NCBI GenBank assembly: GCA_947038745.1
Contig: CAMQXE010000015.1
Location: 1 to 12,551 of the forward strand
From: an uncultured Propionibacteriaceae bacterium
GTDB taxonomy: Bacteria; Actinomycetota; Actinomycetes; Propionibacteriales; Propionibacteriaceae
Direction of reading: 5' to 3'
Length of the DNA: 12,551 bases
Shown here: positions 1 to 5,947 of the stretch, piece by piece
How positions within the stretch are numbered: the stretch's first letter is position 1
Layout of the letters: each line of letters begins with the position of its first letter
The notes under the pieces: model-generated
Seen by the model: the letters and a program-made list of their open reading frames with translations, nothing else
What the model was told of the DNA's origin: nothing
Databases searched by the model: none
Program-made: the position numbers and the translations under genes

Positions 1-1
1 A

Positions 2-301
2 TGTGCGCGTCCAGGCGGTTTTGGTTCCTATTTCAGCGGGATCACACGTCCGCTTGCGTTGGGGGTTGAGTCGTCATTATTGCTACTAGTTCTCGCGGCT
101 GGTGGCTATGGCGCAGGAGGCTGGGCCAGCGCGGTTGCAGTCGTTGCCGCGAGCCTTGTGGCGTTGGCTGTTGGCGTGGGGTGGCGACGTCGCATTGTCG
201 CGCGGCTAGGTGGCATTACTGGTGACGTCATCGGCTCGGTGATTGAAATTACCCAGGCTGCGTTCTTGATTGTGTTAGTTTTGGCGCTGGCTTTGGTGTA
301 G
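2..301 (+). CDS. cobS: Adenosylcobinamide-GDP ribazoletransferase (cobalamin synthase), C-terminal part, cut by the window edge
   Basis: CobS joins adenosylcobinamide-GDP to alpha-ribazole in the cytoplasmic membrane, a late step of cobalamin assembly. About 99 residues are visible and read open from the window edge to TAG at 299-301; the start lies outside. The segment begins with an ARPGGFGSYFSG stretch, continues with two strongly hydrophobic helices, and carries the family's C-terminal signature GGITGDVIGSVIE followed by a last membrane helix. An internal TTG at 59 is not the start, because the conserved part begins well upstream of it. It ends 17 nt before yaaA on the same strand, so the two may be co-transcribed. 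Function is inferred from the motif and membrane pattern; no other family known to me carries this signature. Confidence 0.85.
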   Translation, partial: CARPGGFGSYFSGITRPLALGVESSLLLLVLAAGGYGAGGWASAVAVVAASLVALAVGVGWRRRIVARLGGITGDVIGSVIEITQAAFLIVLVLALALV

Positions 302-318
302 CTGATTAGGCTTGGCTT

Positions 319-1104
319 GTGCTTATCCTCATCTCGCCTGCGAAAACTCTCGATCTCCAAAGTGCATTGCCTCCTTTGGCGGTGACGCAGCCTCGGTTCC
401 TTAAACAAACTAAGGAGCTGGTAGGGATTATGCAGGAGAAAAGCCCTGCCGAGTTGTGCTCGCTGATGCGGATTTCTGAGGAGCTTGGGGTGCTTAATGC
501 CCAGCGCTACCGTGATTTTGAGTTCCCCTTTACCCCAGAAAATGCCCGACCGGCTCTACTGACTTTTGCGGGCGATGTTTACCACGGGTTGAATGCGCTG
601 GAACGTTTTGATCGTCGGGATTATGCCGAGGCCACGAATACTCTGCGAATCTTGTCTGGGCTATACGGGTTATTGCGCCCTCTTGATCTGATTCAGCCCT
701 ACCGTCTGGAGATGGGCGTGCGGCTAAGCAATCCGGCAGGGAAAGATCTCTACCACTATTGGCGAGCAAGGCTCACTGAGCAGGTGCGTACTGATGTGGC
801 AGGCTCCCCTGGCGACGGAGTCGTGGTGAACTGTGCCAGCGAGGAGTATTCCAGCGCCATCGATTTTACGGAGCTTGGTGTTCGGGTTGTTTCACCACGA
901 TTCGAGAACCGTAATGCGCGTGGCGAGTGGAAGGTGTTGTCTTTCAGGGCGAAGCGGGCACGCGGATCGTTTAGCGGTTGGTTGATTCAGAACCGAGTTC
1001 GCACGTTATCTCAGCTTTGTGACTTTGCCGAAGATGGTTACCGCTACATCGAGGAGCTTTCCAGCCCTAGCGTTCCGGTATTCCGACGGTTAGACCAGGC
1101 TTAG
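319..1104 (+). CDS. yaaA: Peroxide stress protein YaaA (UPF0246/DUF328 family)
   Basis: A full-length 261-residue member of the YaaA family; E. coli YaaA (about 258 residues) lowers intracellular free iron and limits Fenton damage during peroxide stress. The diagnostic segments are all present: MLILISPAKTLD at the N-terminus, SGLYGLLRPLD (113-123) followed by PYRLEMG, LYHYW (144-148), NCASEEY (171-177) and AKRARG (211-216). The GTG at 319 is chosen because the protein must begin with MLILISPAKT; only a weak purine stretch precedes it, so a translated or coupled start from cobS 17 nt upstream is possible. It is a soluble cytosolic protein with no signal peptide. The DNA-binding or iron-related biochemistry is known from the family, not visible here. 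Confidence 0.93.
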   Translation: MLILISPAKTLDLQSALPPLAVTQPRFLKQTKELVGIMQEKSPAELCSLMRISEELGVLNAQRYRDFEFPFTPENARPALLTFAGDVYHGLNALERFDRRDYAEATNTLRILSGLYGLLRPLDLIQPYRLEMGVRLSNPAGKDLYHYWRARLTEQVRTDVAGSPGDGVVVNCASEEYSSAIDFTELGVRVVSPRFENRNARGEWKVLSFRAKRARGSFSGWLIQNRVRTLSQLCDFAEDGYRYIEELSSPSVPVFRRLDQA

Positions 1105-1114
1105 AGAAAAGTAA

Positions 1115-1203
1115 GGGCCTCCCGCGCACCCGGTAGAGCTCACCTGCCCTTGCTGCCTTCCGGCCCTGGGGGAGTTCGGTGGGGTGCCGCCGCACGGGAG
1201 GCT
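1115..1203 (-). ncRNA. ffs: Signal recognition particle RNA (bacterial small SRP RNA, 4.5S type)
   Basis: Read on the minus strand, the RNA carries the SRP core: GGCCGGAAGGCAGCAAGG, with the GGAA tetraloop and the conserved symmetric loop that binds Ffh (SRP54). The ends pair through GCCTCCCG (1195-1202 and 1117-1124), closing a single long hairpin of roughly 90 nt as in the small-SRP class. The 3' end is followed on the minus strand by TTACTTTTC, so the closing stem plus this T-rich tail may itself terminate transcription. The gene is convergent with yaaA, whose stop is only ~10 nt away. Exact ends are estimates from the pairing, good to a few bases. Confidence 0.93.
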
Positions 1204-1211
1204 TGCAGACA

Positions 1212-1242
1212 AGTCTAGCTGCTTGCCTATGGGTTATGCCAA
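1212..1242 (-). promoter_or_regulatory. Likely promoter of the SRP RNA
   Basis: On the minus strand, TTGGCA (1237-1242) and TAGACT (1212-1217) resemble -35 and -10 elements with a 19-nt spacer, which is longer than ideal. The -10 element is 8-10 nt before the predicted RNA 5' end at 1202-1204, which is the right distance. The stretch starts 8 nt after the stop of the PH-domain gene and also contains a nested inverted repeat (CTAGCTG 1215-1221 with CAGCTAG 1247-1253). That repeat could fold as a weak terminator for the upstream gene instead. Confidence 0.4.
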
Positions 1243-1249
1243 TAGCCAG

Positions 1250-1627
1250 CTAGCGGGAGCCCAGCACTGCGTTGGCGATGAGCATGTCGAGGCGACGAAT
1301 ATCTACCCCACGGCCCAGATTGATCTTGATATGTCCGGCACGGGTCCACATTTCGAGTTCAGAGTTACGATCAAAAGTGCCAGCGTTCTCTGAAGACCAC
1401 ATGTTGATGGAGCTGTACGGCAATGAGTAAACCTCCACCTTCTTGCCACTGATTCCTTGCGCATCGCGCACGATAAGGCGCTTGGAGGTGAAGATCGCCG
1501 TATCACGGAATGTCTTGTACGCTGCAACCGGAACTTCACCGTGCGTCATCAGCGAGACAACATCATTGGGGATAGGGCATTCTGCAACAAGCGTCCATGC
1601 CGCAATAGCAGCAACTGAGCTTTCCAT
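1250..1627 (-). CDS. Small bacterial PH-domain protein (PF08000-like)
   Basis: A 125-residue soluble protein made of a single bacterial pleckstrin-homology fold. Recognisable segments are the glycine-preceded strand GEVPVAAYKTFRDTAIFTSKR, the RLIVRDAQG turn, KKVEVYSLPYSSINMWSSEN, and the C-terminal helix DIRRLDMLIANAVL. This strand and helix order matches stand-alone bPH proteins of about 125 residues, whose cellular role is unsettled. The ATG at 1627 has a strong ribosome-binding site, GGAAGGA, six bases upstream. A CATAAT hexamer about 40 nt upstream is a possible -10. It is divergent from the tRNA-Ser gene, and the SRP RNA lies just downstream on the same strand. No ligand-binding residue can be assigned from sequence alone. 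Confidence 0.85.
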   Translation of the reverse strand: MESSVAAIAAWTLVAECPIPNDVVSLMTHGEVPVAAYKTFRDTAIFTSKRLIVRDAQGISGKKVEVYSLPYSSINMWSSENAGTFDRNSELEMWTRAGHIKINLGRGVDIRRLDMLIANAVLGSR

Positions 1628-1679
1628 GGTGTTTCCTTCCGGGAATCCGAAGCATTTAGCCTCAACATTATGTTCTCAG

Positions 1680-1709
1680 TTGGCACTGACAGTTTTATCC
1701 GGGTATCCT
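1680..1709 (+). promoter_or_regulatory. Likely promoter of tRNA-Ser(GGA)
   Basis: TTGGCA (1680-1685) and TATCCT (1704-1709) are spaced by 18 nt and would start transcription near 1716, about 15 nt before the mature tRNA. An alternative pair is CTGACA (1686-1691) with TGATAT (1709-1714), spacer 17. Both readings place a plus-strand promoter directly ahead of the tRNA. Confidence 0.45.
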
Positions 1710-1730
1710 GATATAGCTCACTTGAGCACT

Positions 1731-1819
1731 GGAGGATTCGCCTAGTTGGTCTATGGCGCTCGCTTGGAAAGCGGGTTTGGGGCAACCCATCGCGAGTTCG
1801 AATCTCGCATCCTCCGCCA
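1731..1819 (+). tRNA. tRNA-Ser (anticodon GGA)
   Basis: A class II tRNA. The acceptor stem GGAGGAT (1731-1737) pairs with ATCCTCC (1809-1815), followed by discriminator G and an encoded CCA (1817-1819). The anticodon stem CTCGC/GCGGG holds the loop TTGGAAA with anticodon GGA at 1766-1768, reading UCC and UCU codons. A long variable arm and the T-arm GCGAG-TTCGAAT-CTCGC follow; long variable arm plus this anticodon identify serine. Confidence 0.97.
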
Positions 1820-1847
1820 ATAGGAACTTCGATTTATAAATCTGAAT

Positions 1848-1868
1848 TTGACCTGTAGTCAGGTTCAA
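1848..1868. terminator. Weak hairpin between tRNA-Ser and the permease gene, possible bidirectional terminator
   Basis: TTGACCTG (1848-1855) pairs with CAGGTTCAA (1860-1868) around a TAGT loop, with one bulged T. It sits between the convergent tRNA-Ser and permease genes. No clean T-tract follows in either direction, although an AT-rich 12-bp palindrome, GATTTATAAATC (1831-1842), lies on the minus-strand downstream side. Position argues for a terminator; the sequence is only modest support. Confidence 0.3.
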
Positions 1869-1875
1869 TCCGGAT

Positions 1876-3150
1876 CTATCTTTCACGAATCCGTGCCGCT
1901 TGACGGGCAGCCTTGGCGGCGGGTGCCCCGTGACGTCCATACAGCCCAGCGCCGAGCAACCCGAGAATGAGCAGCGCACCAACAATCACGCCGACGCCAC
2001 CCACACCACCAACCGCAGTCTTGCCGTAGCCCGGCGCAAACATCTGCACCCCGACAGCCACCGTAATAAGAGTCATAAGTGCTACTGCCAGCCACTGCAA
2101 CAGCCCATCCCCGCGACGTTCAGCGTGTGCAGCCGCAATCGCCGACGACGCCGTGAAGTACACCCCGACAAACACCGAAAGCGCCTCAATCGTGTCGTCA
2201 AACACACCTGGTGCGATGACGATCCACGCCATCCAGGTGATTGCGATCACGGTGACGAAAATCGTCGCCTCTCTGGTTTGTTTCACCCGGTGCAGCCAGC
2301 GCGGCATTTCGCCTGCACCAGCCATGGATTCGATCCCGCGCGCAGTCGGTATGAGCGTCGATCCCAGCGACATCACTGCGCTCAACAACACTGCTGCCTT
2401 CACCAGCCAGTTGTCCGTAAGAATCTCTGGATTCGACGACGCCAGTGCTAACCCGCCCAGCCCGTACAACAAAACAACGAACAACATCGTCAAGGACGCG
2501 ACCTTAGCTGGCGCACCCGTGTCCGTATGCTCCGTCAGCGCGAAAATTGAGTCGAACCCCCAATAGCAGAACACTGCCAAAAGCACGGCGTGGAACCAGT
2601 CCCCGATAGTGCCCGTGACCGGCACAAGGTGCAACTGCCCCGAGCCGAGCAGCCAACCAGCCCAGCCCAAAGCCCCAATCCCCACTACAACCGCCAGCTC
2701 CTGTAACCGGGCCATGATCGTCAGCGCACGTAGGTCGATATAGGCCGCAAGAAGCATGAGCGCAATCCCCAGCATGATCTTTACCGCAACCGGCGCGCCT
2801 GCCCATAGCAGGTCAGCAGCGGTATAGGCCATGCCAGCCGTCGCAATGATGCCGGTCATGGCAAGGGCAAATCCGGCGAACCAACCAAGCCTGGCGAACT
2901 TGCCACGCACCCAGATATAGACGGTGCCCTTGTCTGGATCGCGACGATCATTAGCGTTCATCCCAATCGCGACCAACCACGACGGGATTGCCGCCAACGC
3001 GAACGCCAACGGCGCTCCGGCTCCCACGAGTGCCACCATCAGCGGCGCGGTCACGATGAGGGAATACCACGGCGCCGTGCTCGCGACGGCAAGGGAAAAC
3101 CCTTGGCGCACGGATAACGCATGGTTCTCGGGCACAGCACCGTCGGACAT
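1876..3150 (-). CDS. APC-superfamily amino-acid permease
   Basis: A 424-residue integral membrane protein with about 11-12 hydrophobic segments covering nearly the whole chain, the usual length and layout of APC secondary transporters. The first helix carries the family-type sequence SLAVASTAPWYSLIVTAP, in which the unwound small-residue/Ser stretch normally contacts the substrate amino group. The loop after helix 2 contains NDRRDPDKGTVYIWV, comparable to the conserved R/K-P-rich cytoplasmic loop of the family. The C-terminus is short, basic and cytoplasmic. The ATG at 3150 follows AGAGG by six bases. The substrate cannot be told from sequence, and no biosynthetic neighbour hints at it. The gene is transcribed alone, divergent from the GNAT gene. 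Confidence 0.85.
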   Translation of the reverse strand: MSDGAVPENHALSVRQGFSLAVASTAPWYSLIVTAPLMVALVGAGAPLAFALAAIPSWLVAIGMNANDRRDPDKGTVYIWVRGKFARLGWFAGFALAMTGIIATAGMAYTAADLLWAGAPVAVKIMLGIALMLLAAYIDLRALTIMARLQELAVVVGIGALGWAGWLLGSGQLHLVPVTGTIGDWFHAVLLAVFCYWGFDSIFALTEHTDTGAPAKVASLTMLFVVLLYGLGGLALASSNPEILTDNWLVKAAVLLSAVMSLGSTLIPTARGIESMAGAGEMPRWLHRVKQTREATIFVTVIAITWMAWIVIAPGVFDDTIEALSVFVGVYFTASSAIAAAHAERRGDGLLQWLAVALMTLITVAVGVQMFAPGYGKTAVGGVGGVGVIVGALLILGLLGAGLYGRHGAPAAKAARQAARIRER

Positions 3151-3171
3151 AGGCGGCCTCTACTCGGTCAG

Positions 3172-3185
3172 GAACGATCTCGTTC
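3172..3185. promoter_or_regulatory. Short palindrome upstream of the permease gene, possible operator
   Basis: GAACGA-TC-TCGTTC is a perfect 6-bp inverted repeat with a two-base centre, lying 22-35 nt before the permease ATG. That is inside its likely promoter or 5' leader. No dedicated regulator gene is adjacent. The rest of the divergent gap (3186-3332) shows no gene or clear structure. Confidence 0.25.
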
Positions 3186-3332
3186 AAAAATGATCTGGCT
3201 GAGAAAGTGTGTCAGACCTTGTCGCTACACACCAACCCGCAGCGTACAGAAAGGGGTAGATTCGGCCTCATTTTGCCTTGCGCACCTGATATTCAGTAGT
3301 GACGCACCAGCTATATCGATATTGTCGCTAGC

Positions 3333-3878
3333 ATGTCTGTCACCTTGCCTCGTCTTATCAGCACACCACGACTTGAGCTGCGCGCACTCGCTGTCGATCA
3401 AGCCGCTGCACAGGTTGAGGCTGCCAATGCGTCGCTGCCGGAGTTGGCTGAATGGATGCCGTGGGCCCAGGAACCGCAAGATGTTGAGGTGGTCACCGAG
3501 CTTCTTGCCAAGGACTCTGCGGATTTCGACGCCGGGAACAGCTTTGAATATTCCATGTGGCTCGGTGATTCTTTCATTGGCCGTATTGGCGTCCATGCCG
3601 TCGACCAGCGCATCCCCAAAGGTGAAATCGGCTACTGGACCGCCACTTCATACACGCATCACGGGTATGCGCGCGAAGCCTGCCAAGGCCTCATCGACAC
3701 CATGATGGCTGCCGGATTCCGTCGTATTGAAATCCGTTGTGATGCCCGCAACGAACGTAGTGCGGCAATCCCCCAAGCTCTAGGCCTGACTCAAGACGCC
3801 CACCTCATCAATGATGACATCTCCGCCTGCGACCCAACGCAGCTACGCGACACACTGATTTTCAGCATTACCCAATAA
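3333..3878 (+). CDS. GNAT-family N-acetyltransferase, RimJ/RimL-like
   Basis: A 181-residue acetyl-CoA-dependent acetyltransferase. It opens like RimJ/RimL proteins (PRLISTPRLELRAL, residues 6-19), has the central FIGRIGVHAV strand (81-90), and the motif A region EIGYWTATSYTHHGYAREA (98-116), where HHGYAREA takes the place of the usual pyrophosphate-binding Q/R-x-x-G-x-G/A loop. RIEIRCDARNERS (131-143) is the following strand and Asn/Ser segment that closes the cofactor site. The acceptor may be a protein N-terminus or a small amine; sequence does not decide. There is almost no ribosome-binding site before the ATG, and AT-rich hexamers (TATATC, GATATT at 3312-3323) lie 10-20 nt upstream, so a leaderless transcript is plausible. 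An intrinsic terminator follows directly. Confidence 0.85.
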   Translation: MSVTLPRLISTPRLELRALAVDQAAAQVEAANASLPELAEWMPWAQEPQDVEVVTELLAKDSADFDAGNSFEYSMWLGDSFIGRIGVHAVDQRIPKGEIGYWTATSYTHHGYAREACQGLIDTMMAAGFRRIEIRCDARNERSAAIPQALGLTQDAHLINDDISACDPTQLRDTLIFSITQ

Positions 3879-3884
3879 CCGCAA

Positions 3885-3925
3885 TGGGATGGGCACTCAA
3901 TCAAGTGCCCACCCCACTATTTTTG
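3885..3925. terminator. Intrinsic terminator between convergent GNAT and FMN-reductase genes
   Basis: TGGGCACT (3890-3897) pairs perfectly with AGTGCCCA (3904-3911) around a CAATCA loop. The stem is extended by GGG/CCC across a bulged A, and ATTTTT follows on the plus strand. It lies 7 nt after the GNAT stop, and the stem can serve the convergent reductase gene as well. Confidence 0.85.
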
Positions 3926-3931
3926 CTAGAC

Positions 3932-4489
3932 CTAGCCTCGCATGATCACGGTAGCCTGAGTCGCGGCCTCCAAAGAAGCAAGCAACTCACTCATCTCACC
4001 CGCACGACGCTCATTGAGGTTGAGCTTGCCATCAACCACTTCCTGGAAAATATTGAGAGCAACTGTGCTGCGAATGTCGAACATATTGAACCCAGCAGCC
4101 ACCTGACGCCACGCTTCGATGGCATGTACGCCACCAGCAACCGCGTAGCCCACAAAAGCAATAGCCTTGTCACGCCACTCTGGCCCCAGTAGATCGACGG
4201 CATTCTTGAATGCGCCGGAGATCGAATGGTTGTACTCGGGGGTAACGAAGATGAAGCCGTCGAAGCCATCAATCAGCTTGCTCCACTCCTGTACCACCGG
4301 ATCGTCGTACTGACGATTTGCCATAGCCGGAGGCATCGCTGCGGTGGCAAAAGGCAGGTTGAGTTCTGCAAGATCAACCAATTCATAGGTCACACCGTCA
4401 CGGCCTGCGGCTGATCCCATTACCCAGTCACCGATGATTCGGCCAACTCGACCGTCACGAATACTGCCGACTACTACGCCAATCTTCAT
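3932..4489 (-). CDS. NAD(P)H-dependent FMN reductase / flavodoxin-like oxidoreductase
   Basis: A 185-residue protein of the NADPH-dependent FMN reductase family, which reduces flavins, quinones, azo compounds or metal ions. The phosphate-binding loop of bound FMN is GSIRDGRVG (residues 8-16). The second FMN-contacting loop, PEYNHSISGAFKNAVD (84-99), is almost the family consensus, with Ser in place of the common Pro after HSI. The remaining fold (AIAFVGYAVAGGVHAIEAWRQV) matches strand 4 and helix 4. It is cytosolic, with no signal sequence. AGGGG (4497-4501, minus strand) stands seven bases before the ATG at 4489. It is divergent from the cupin-methyltransferase operon, and the two may share regulatory DNA. 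The physiological electron acceptor is not evident. Confidence 0.88.
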   Translation of the reverse strand: MKIGVVVGSIRDGRVGRIIGDWVMGSAAGRDGVTYELVDLAELNLPFATAAMPPAMANRQYDDPVVQEWSKLIDGFDGFIFVTPEYNHSISGAFKNAVDLLGPEWRDKAIAFVGYAVAGGVHAIEAWRQVAAGFNMFDIRSTVALNIFQEVVDGKLNLNERRAGEMSELLASLEAATQATVIMRG

Positions 4490-4579
4490 GTTCTATCCCC
4501 TACTAGTTTAAGTTTCTACTATTTATTCCAAGTGTAGATTCCATCCCCCACGATTCAAGACTTCACCCGATACCCAAAG

Positions 4580-4677
4580 AGTGGCGATTTTGCGCCGTAC
4601 TCGGGGAGAACTCGCCACTGAATGCCGGGCGAGAAGCCAGACCCCGAGAGTTTCTACATAAAACCTGGAGAAACTCT
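4580..4677 (+). promoter_or_regulatory. Upstream half of the cupin leader: interlocking inverted repeats, candidate structured RNA
   Basis: This stretch of the 270-nt divergent gap holds several perfect repeats. AGTGGCGA (4580-4587) can pair with TCGCCACT (4612-4619). Alternatively GGCG (4583-4586) pairs with CGCC (4593-4596). CTCGCC (4611-4616) can instead pair with GGCGAG (4628-4633), nested inside CTCGGGG (4600-4606) with CCCCGAG (4642-4648). A separate hairpin is AGAGTTTCT (4647-4655) with AGAAACTCT (4669-4677), 13-nt loop, sharing two bases with the preceding helix. The competing pairings are what a switch would show. The loop sequences GCCACTG and GAAGCCAGA recall pieces of the cobalamin riboswitch, but the rest of that consensus is missing. 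The 31-bp outer repeat could also be a DNA operator, with a TACATA -10-like hexamer inside it. The remaining part of the gap (4502-4579) shows no gene. Confidence 0.4.
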
Positions 4678-4694
4678 GAGTTAGCCTCGCCTTA
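4676..4694. promoter_or_regulatory. Iron-box-like sequence (DtxR/IdeR site) upstream of the cupin gene
   Basis: The 19 bases agree at about 14 positions with the actinobacterial DtxR/IdeR box TWAGGTTAGSCTAACCTWA. The central GTTAGCCT is exact and the right arm CCTTA fits. The left arm is poor. It lies 66-84 nt before the cupin ATG, partly overlapping the 5' strand of the pseudoknot candidate. If real, the cupin operon would be repressed when iron is plentiful; an RNA-structural role would explain the same bases differently. Confidence 0.35.
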
Positions 4695-4751
4695 GCGACT
4701 TTCGGAGTGCTACCAGCATCCCGTTCCCAGGCCGCTAAGTAGATCCGAAAG
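4691..4751 (+). promoter_or_regulatory. Candidate pseudoknot covering the cupin ribosome-binding site
   Basis: CTTAGCG (4691-4697) pairs perfectly with CGCTAAG (4733-4739). CTTTCGGA (4699-4706) pairs perfectly with TCCGAAAG (4744-4751). The two helices cross (order 1-2-1'-2'), so both can form at once as an H-type pseudoknot with linkers of 1, 26 and 4 nt. The 26-nt linker holds a small hairpin, TGCT-ACC-AGCA (4708-4718). The 3' strand of helix 2 contains GAAAGG, the Shine-Dalgarno of the cupin gene, seven bases before its ATG. Formation would therefore hide the ribosome-binding site, as in translational pseudoknot riboswitches. I do not recognise it as any named riboswitch class. Confidence 0.45.
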
Positions 4752-4759
4752 GCAAGCTC

Positions 4760-5122
4760 ATGAAAAACTCTGATCCCAAGACCTCGTCAGCCCATCTAGG
4801 AATGGCTCAGGAATTGCCCGTAGTGGCTGATTCCACCACCTCGCGAGTGCTCATCGACGCCGGCATAATGCGTACCATCCAGTTCACTTTTGACGCCGGT
4901 CAGCTCCTCACTGAGCACAGCTCACCGCGGGCCGTTGTCGTGCTGCTCAACGAGGGAAGCATGCGCTTCACCGTAGACGGGACAGAACACCAGATGGGCC
5001 CCGGCGATGTCATCTACCTAGCTCCCGGCGCCCCGCACTCCCTCATCGCCGATACCGCATGCCGGCTCAGCCTCGTCATGGTTGATACCACCGCCCAGGC
5101 GAAGGAGTCCTGCTGTGAGTGA
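4760..5122 (+). CDS. Small single-domain cupin protein
   Basis: A 120-residue cytosolic protein with one cupin barrel. Cupin motif 1 is seen around residues 48-66 (GQLLTEHSSPRAVVV to NEG) and motif 2 as GDVIYLAPGAPHS (82-94), with FTVDGTEHQMGPG between them. His53, Glu65 and His93 sit at metal-ligand positions, but the second His of the usual HxH is Ser55, so the site is incomplete. The C-terminus ends in a Cys pair (SCCE), possibly an extra metal or redox site. The ATG at 4760 is supported by GAAAGG seven bases upstream. The gene overlaps the methyltransferase start by 8 nt (GTG 5115), so the pair is a translationally coupled operon. Stand-alone cupins of this kind can be ligand sensors, isomerases or dioxygenases; the substrate is unknown. 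Confidence 0.8.
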   Translation: MKNSDPKTSSAHLGMAQELPVVADSTTSRVLIDAGIMRTIQFTFDAGQLLTEHSSPRAVVVLLNEGSMRFTVDGTEHQMGPGDVIYLAPGAPHSLIADTACRLSLVMVDTTAQAKESCCE

Positions 5123-5934
5123 ACAACCAACAAAGGGCCTGCGTCTCAACCCACCCGAGCAGACCATGCAGGGTCATTGGCTCCTTGCCCAGCTCGGTAA
5201 GCGTACTACGCCCCGGAGGCATCGAACTAACTCACAAGCTTCTGGCGGCTGCCAAGCCTACCGCTACCGACACCATCATCGAGTTCGGCCCCGGCGTCGG
5301 AAAAACTGCCTCCGAGCTCCTAGCTGTTAAGCCCGAGCGCTACATCGGAGTCGATCCGAACCCGCAAGGCACCCCGGCGCTCAAAGCCGTCATTGATCCG
5401 TACCCGCAAGCAGAACTTGTTGTTAGCGGCGCAGATAAAGTTCCCCTCCCTGACGCTCAAGCAACACTCGTCGTCGGCGAGGCCATGCTCAGCATGCAGT
5501 CCCAAAGCGAGAAGGAACAGATCGTCTCGGAAGCTGCCCGGTTGCTCAAGCCCGGTGGCCGCTACGCCATTCACGAGCTAGAGCGCACCAACGGCAACGA
5601 GTTCGATTGCGAGGGCACCCCGGCTGACCCAGTGAGCAAGGACGTATCACGCAGTATCAAGGTTGGCGCTCGCCCACTTAGCAAGCAGGGGTGGTGCGAT
5701 CTTCTCACCGCTCAAGGCCTTGACATCGAGTGGGTCGATCATGCCCCAATGCGTCTGCTTGAACCGTCGCGCATCATTTCCGACGAAGGCTTCTTTGGCG
5801 CTGCACGTTTCTTCTTCAACGTTATGCGCAACCCAGCCGCTCGTGCCCGCGTCAAGGCCATGCGCGCGACATTCCGTGAGCACGCCAATGAGCTTGGCGC
5901 TATCGCTATCGTGGCTCGTAAGCCAACCCAGTAA
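5115..5934 (+). CDS. Class I SAM-dependent methyltransferase, N-terminus split by an apparent frameshift
   Basis: The catalytic core is a Rossmann-fold methyltransferase: motif I EFGPGVGKT, the acidic GVDP after strand 2, LPLPDAQATLVVGEAML, and RLLKPGGRYAIHELE. A GTG at 5115 with AAGGAG seven bases upstream opens a reading frame whose first 30 residues end in MQGHWLLAQLGKR, a sequence that naturally continues as VLRPGGIELTHKLL. That continuation lies in the +1 frame from about 5203 on. Loss of one GT from a GTGT at 5199-5208 would explain the shift. An intact 271-residue frame does exist from GTG 5119, but its first ~27 residues then look unrelated to the family. The coding part after 5203 ends at TAA 5934. 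Product and methyl acceptor are unknown; the neighbour suggests joint action with the cupin. It may be inactive, recoded, or a sequencing artefact. Confidence 0.8.
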
Positions 5935-5947
5935 ATCCCCGTAATAC

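Noticed and set aside
1856..1872. tRNA-like remnant or attachment site downstream of tRNA-Ser (GGTTCAATCC)
   Set aside because: Only a T-loop-like ten bases; no repeat of the tRNA 3' end and no integrase or foreign genes nearby.
1695..1985. Minus-strand open frame across tRNA-Ser and the permease 3' end
   Set aside because: It runs through the tRNA gene in antisense and out of frame with the permease; no family features or ribosome-binding site.
3225..3596. 123-codon minus-strand frame opposite the GNAT gene
   Set aside because: Antisense of a well-supported acetyltransferase; composition reflects the complementary codons.
4600..4650. Cobalamin riboswitch (GCCACTG, GAAGCCAGA motifs)
   Set aside because: Only two short motifs agree. 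The GGGAA...GGTG-AAxxCC part and the spacing of the four-way junction are absent, so I describe it as an unassigned structured leader.
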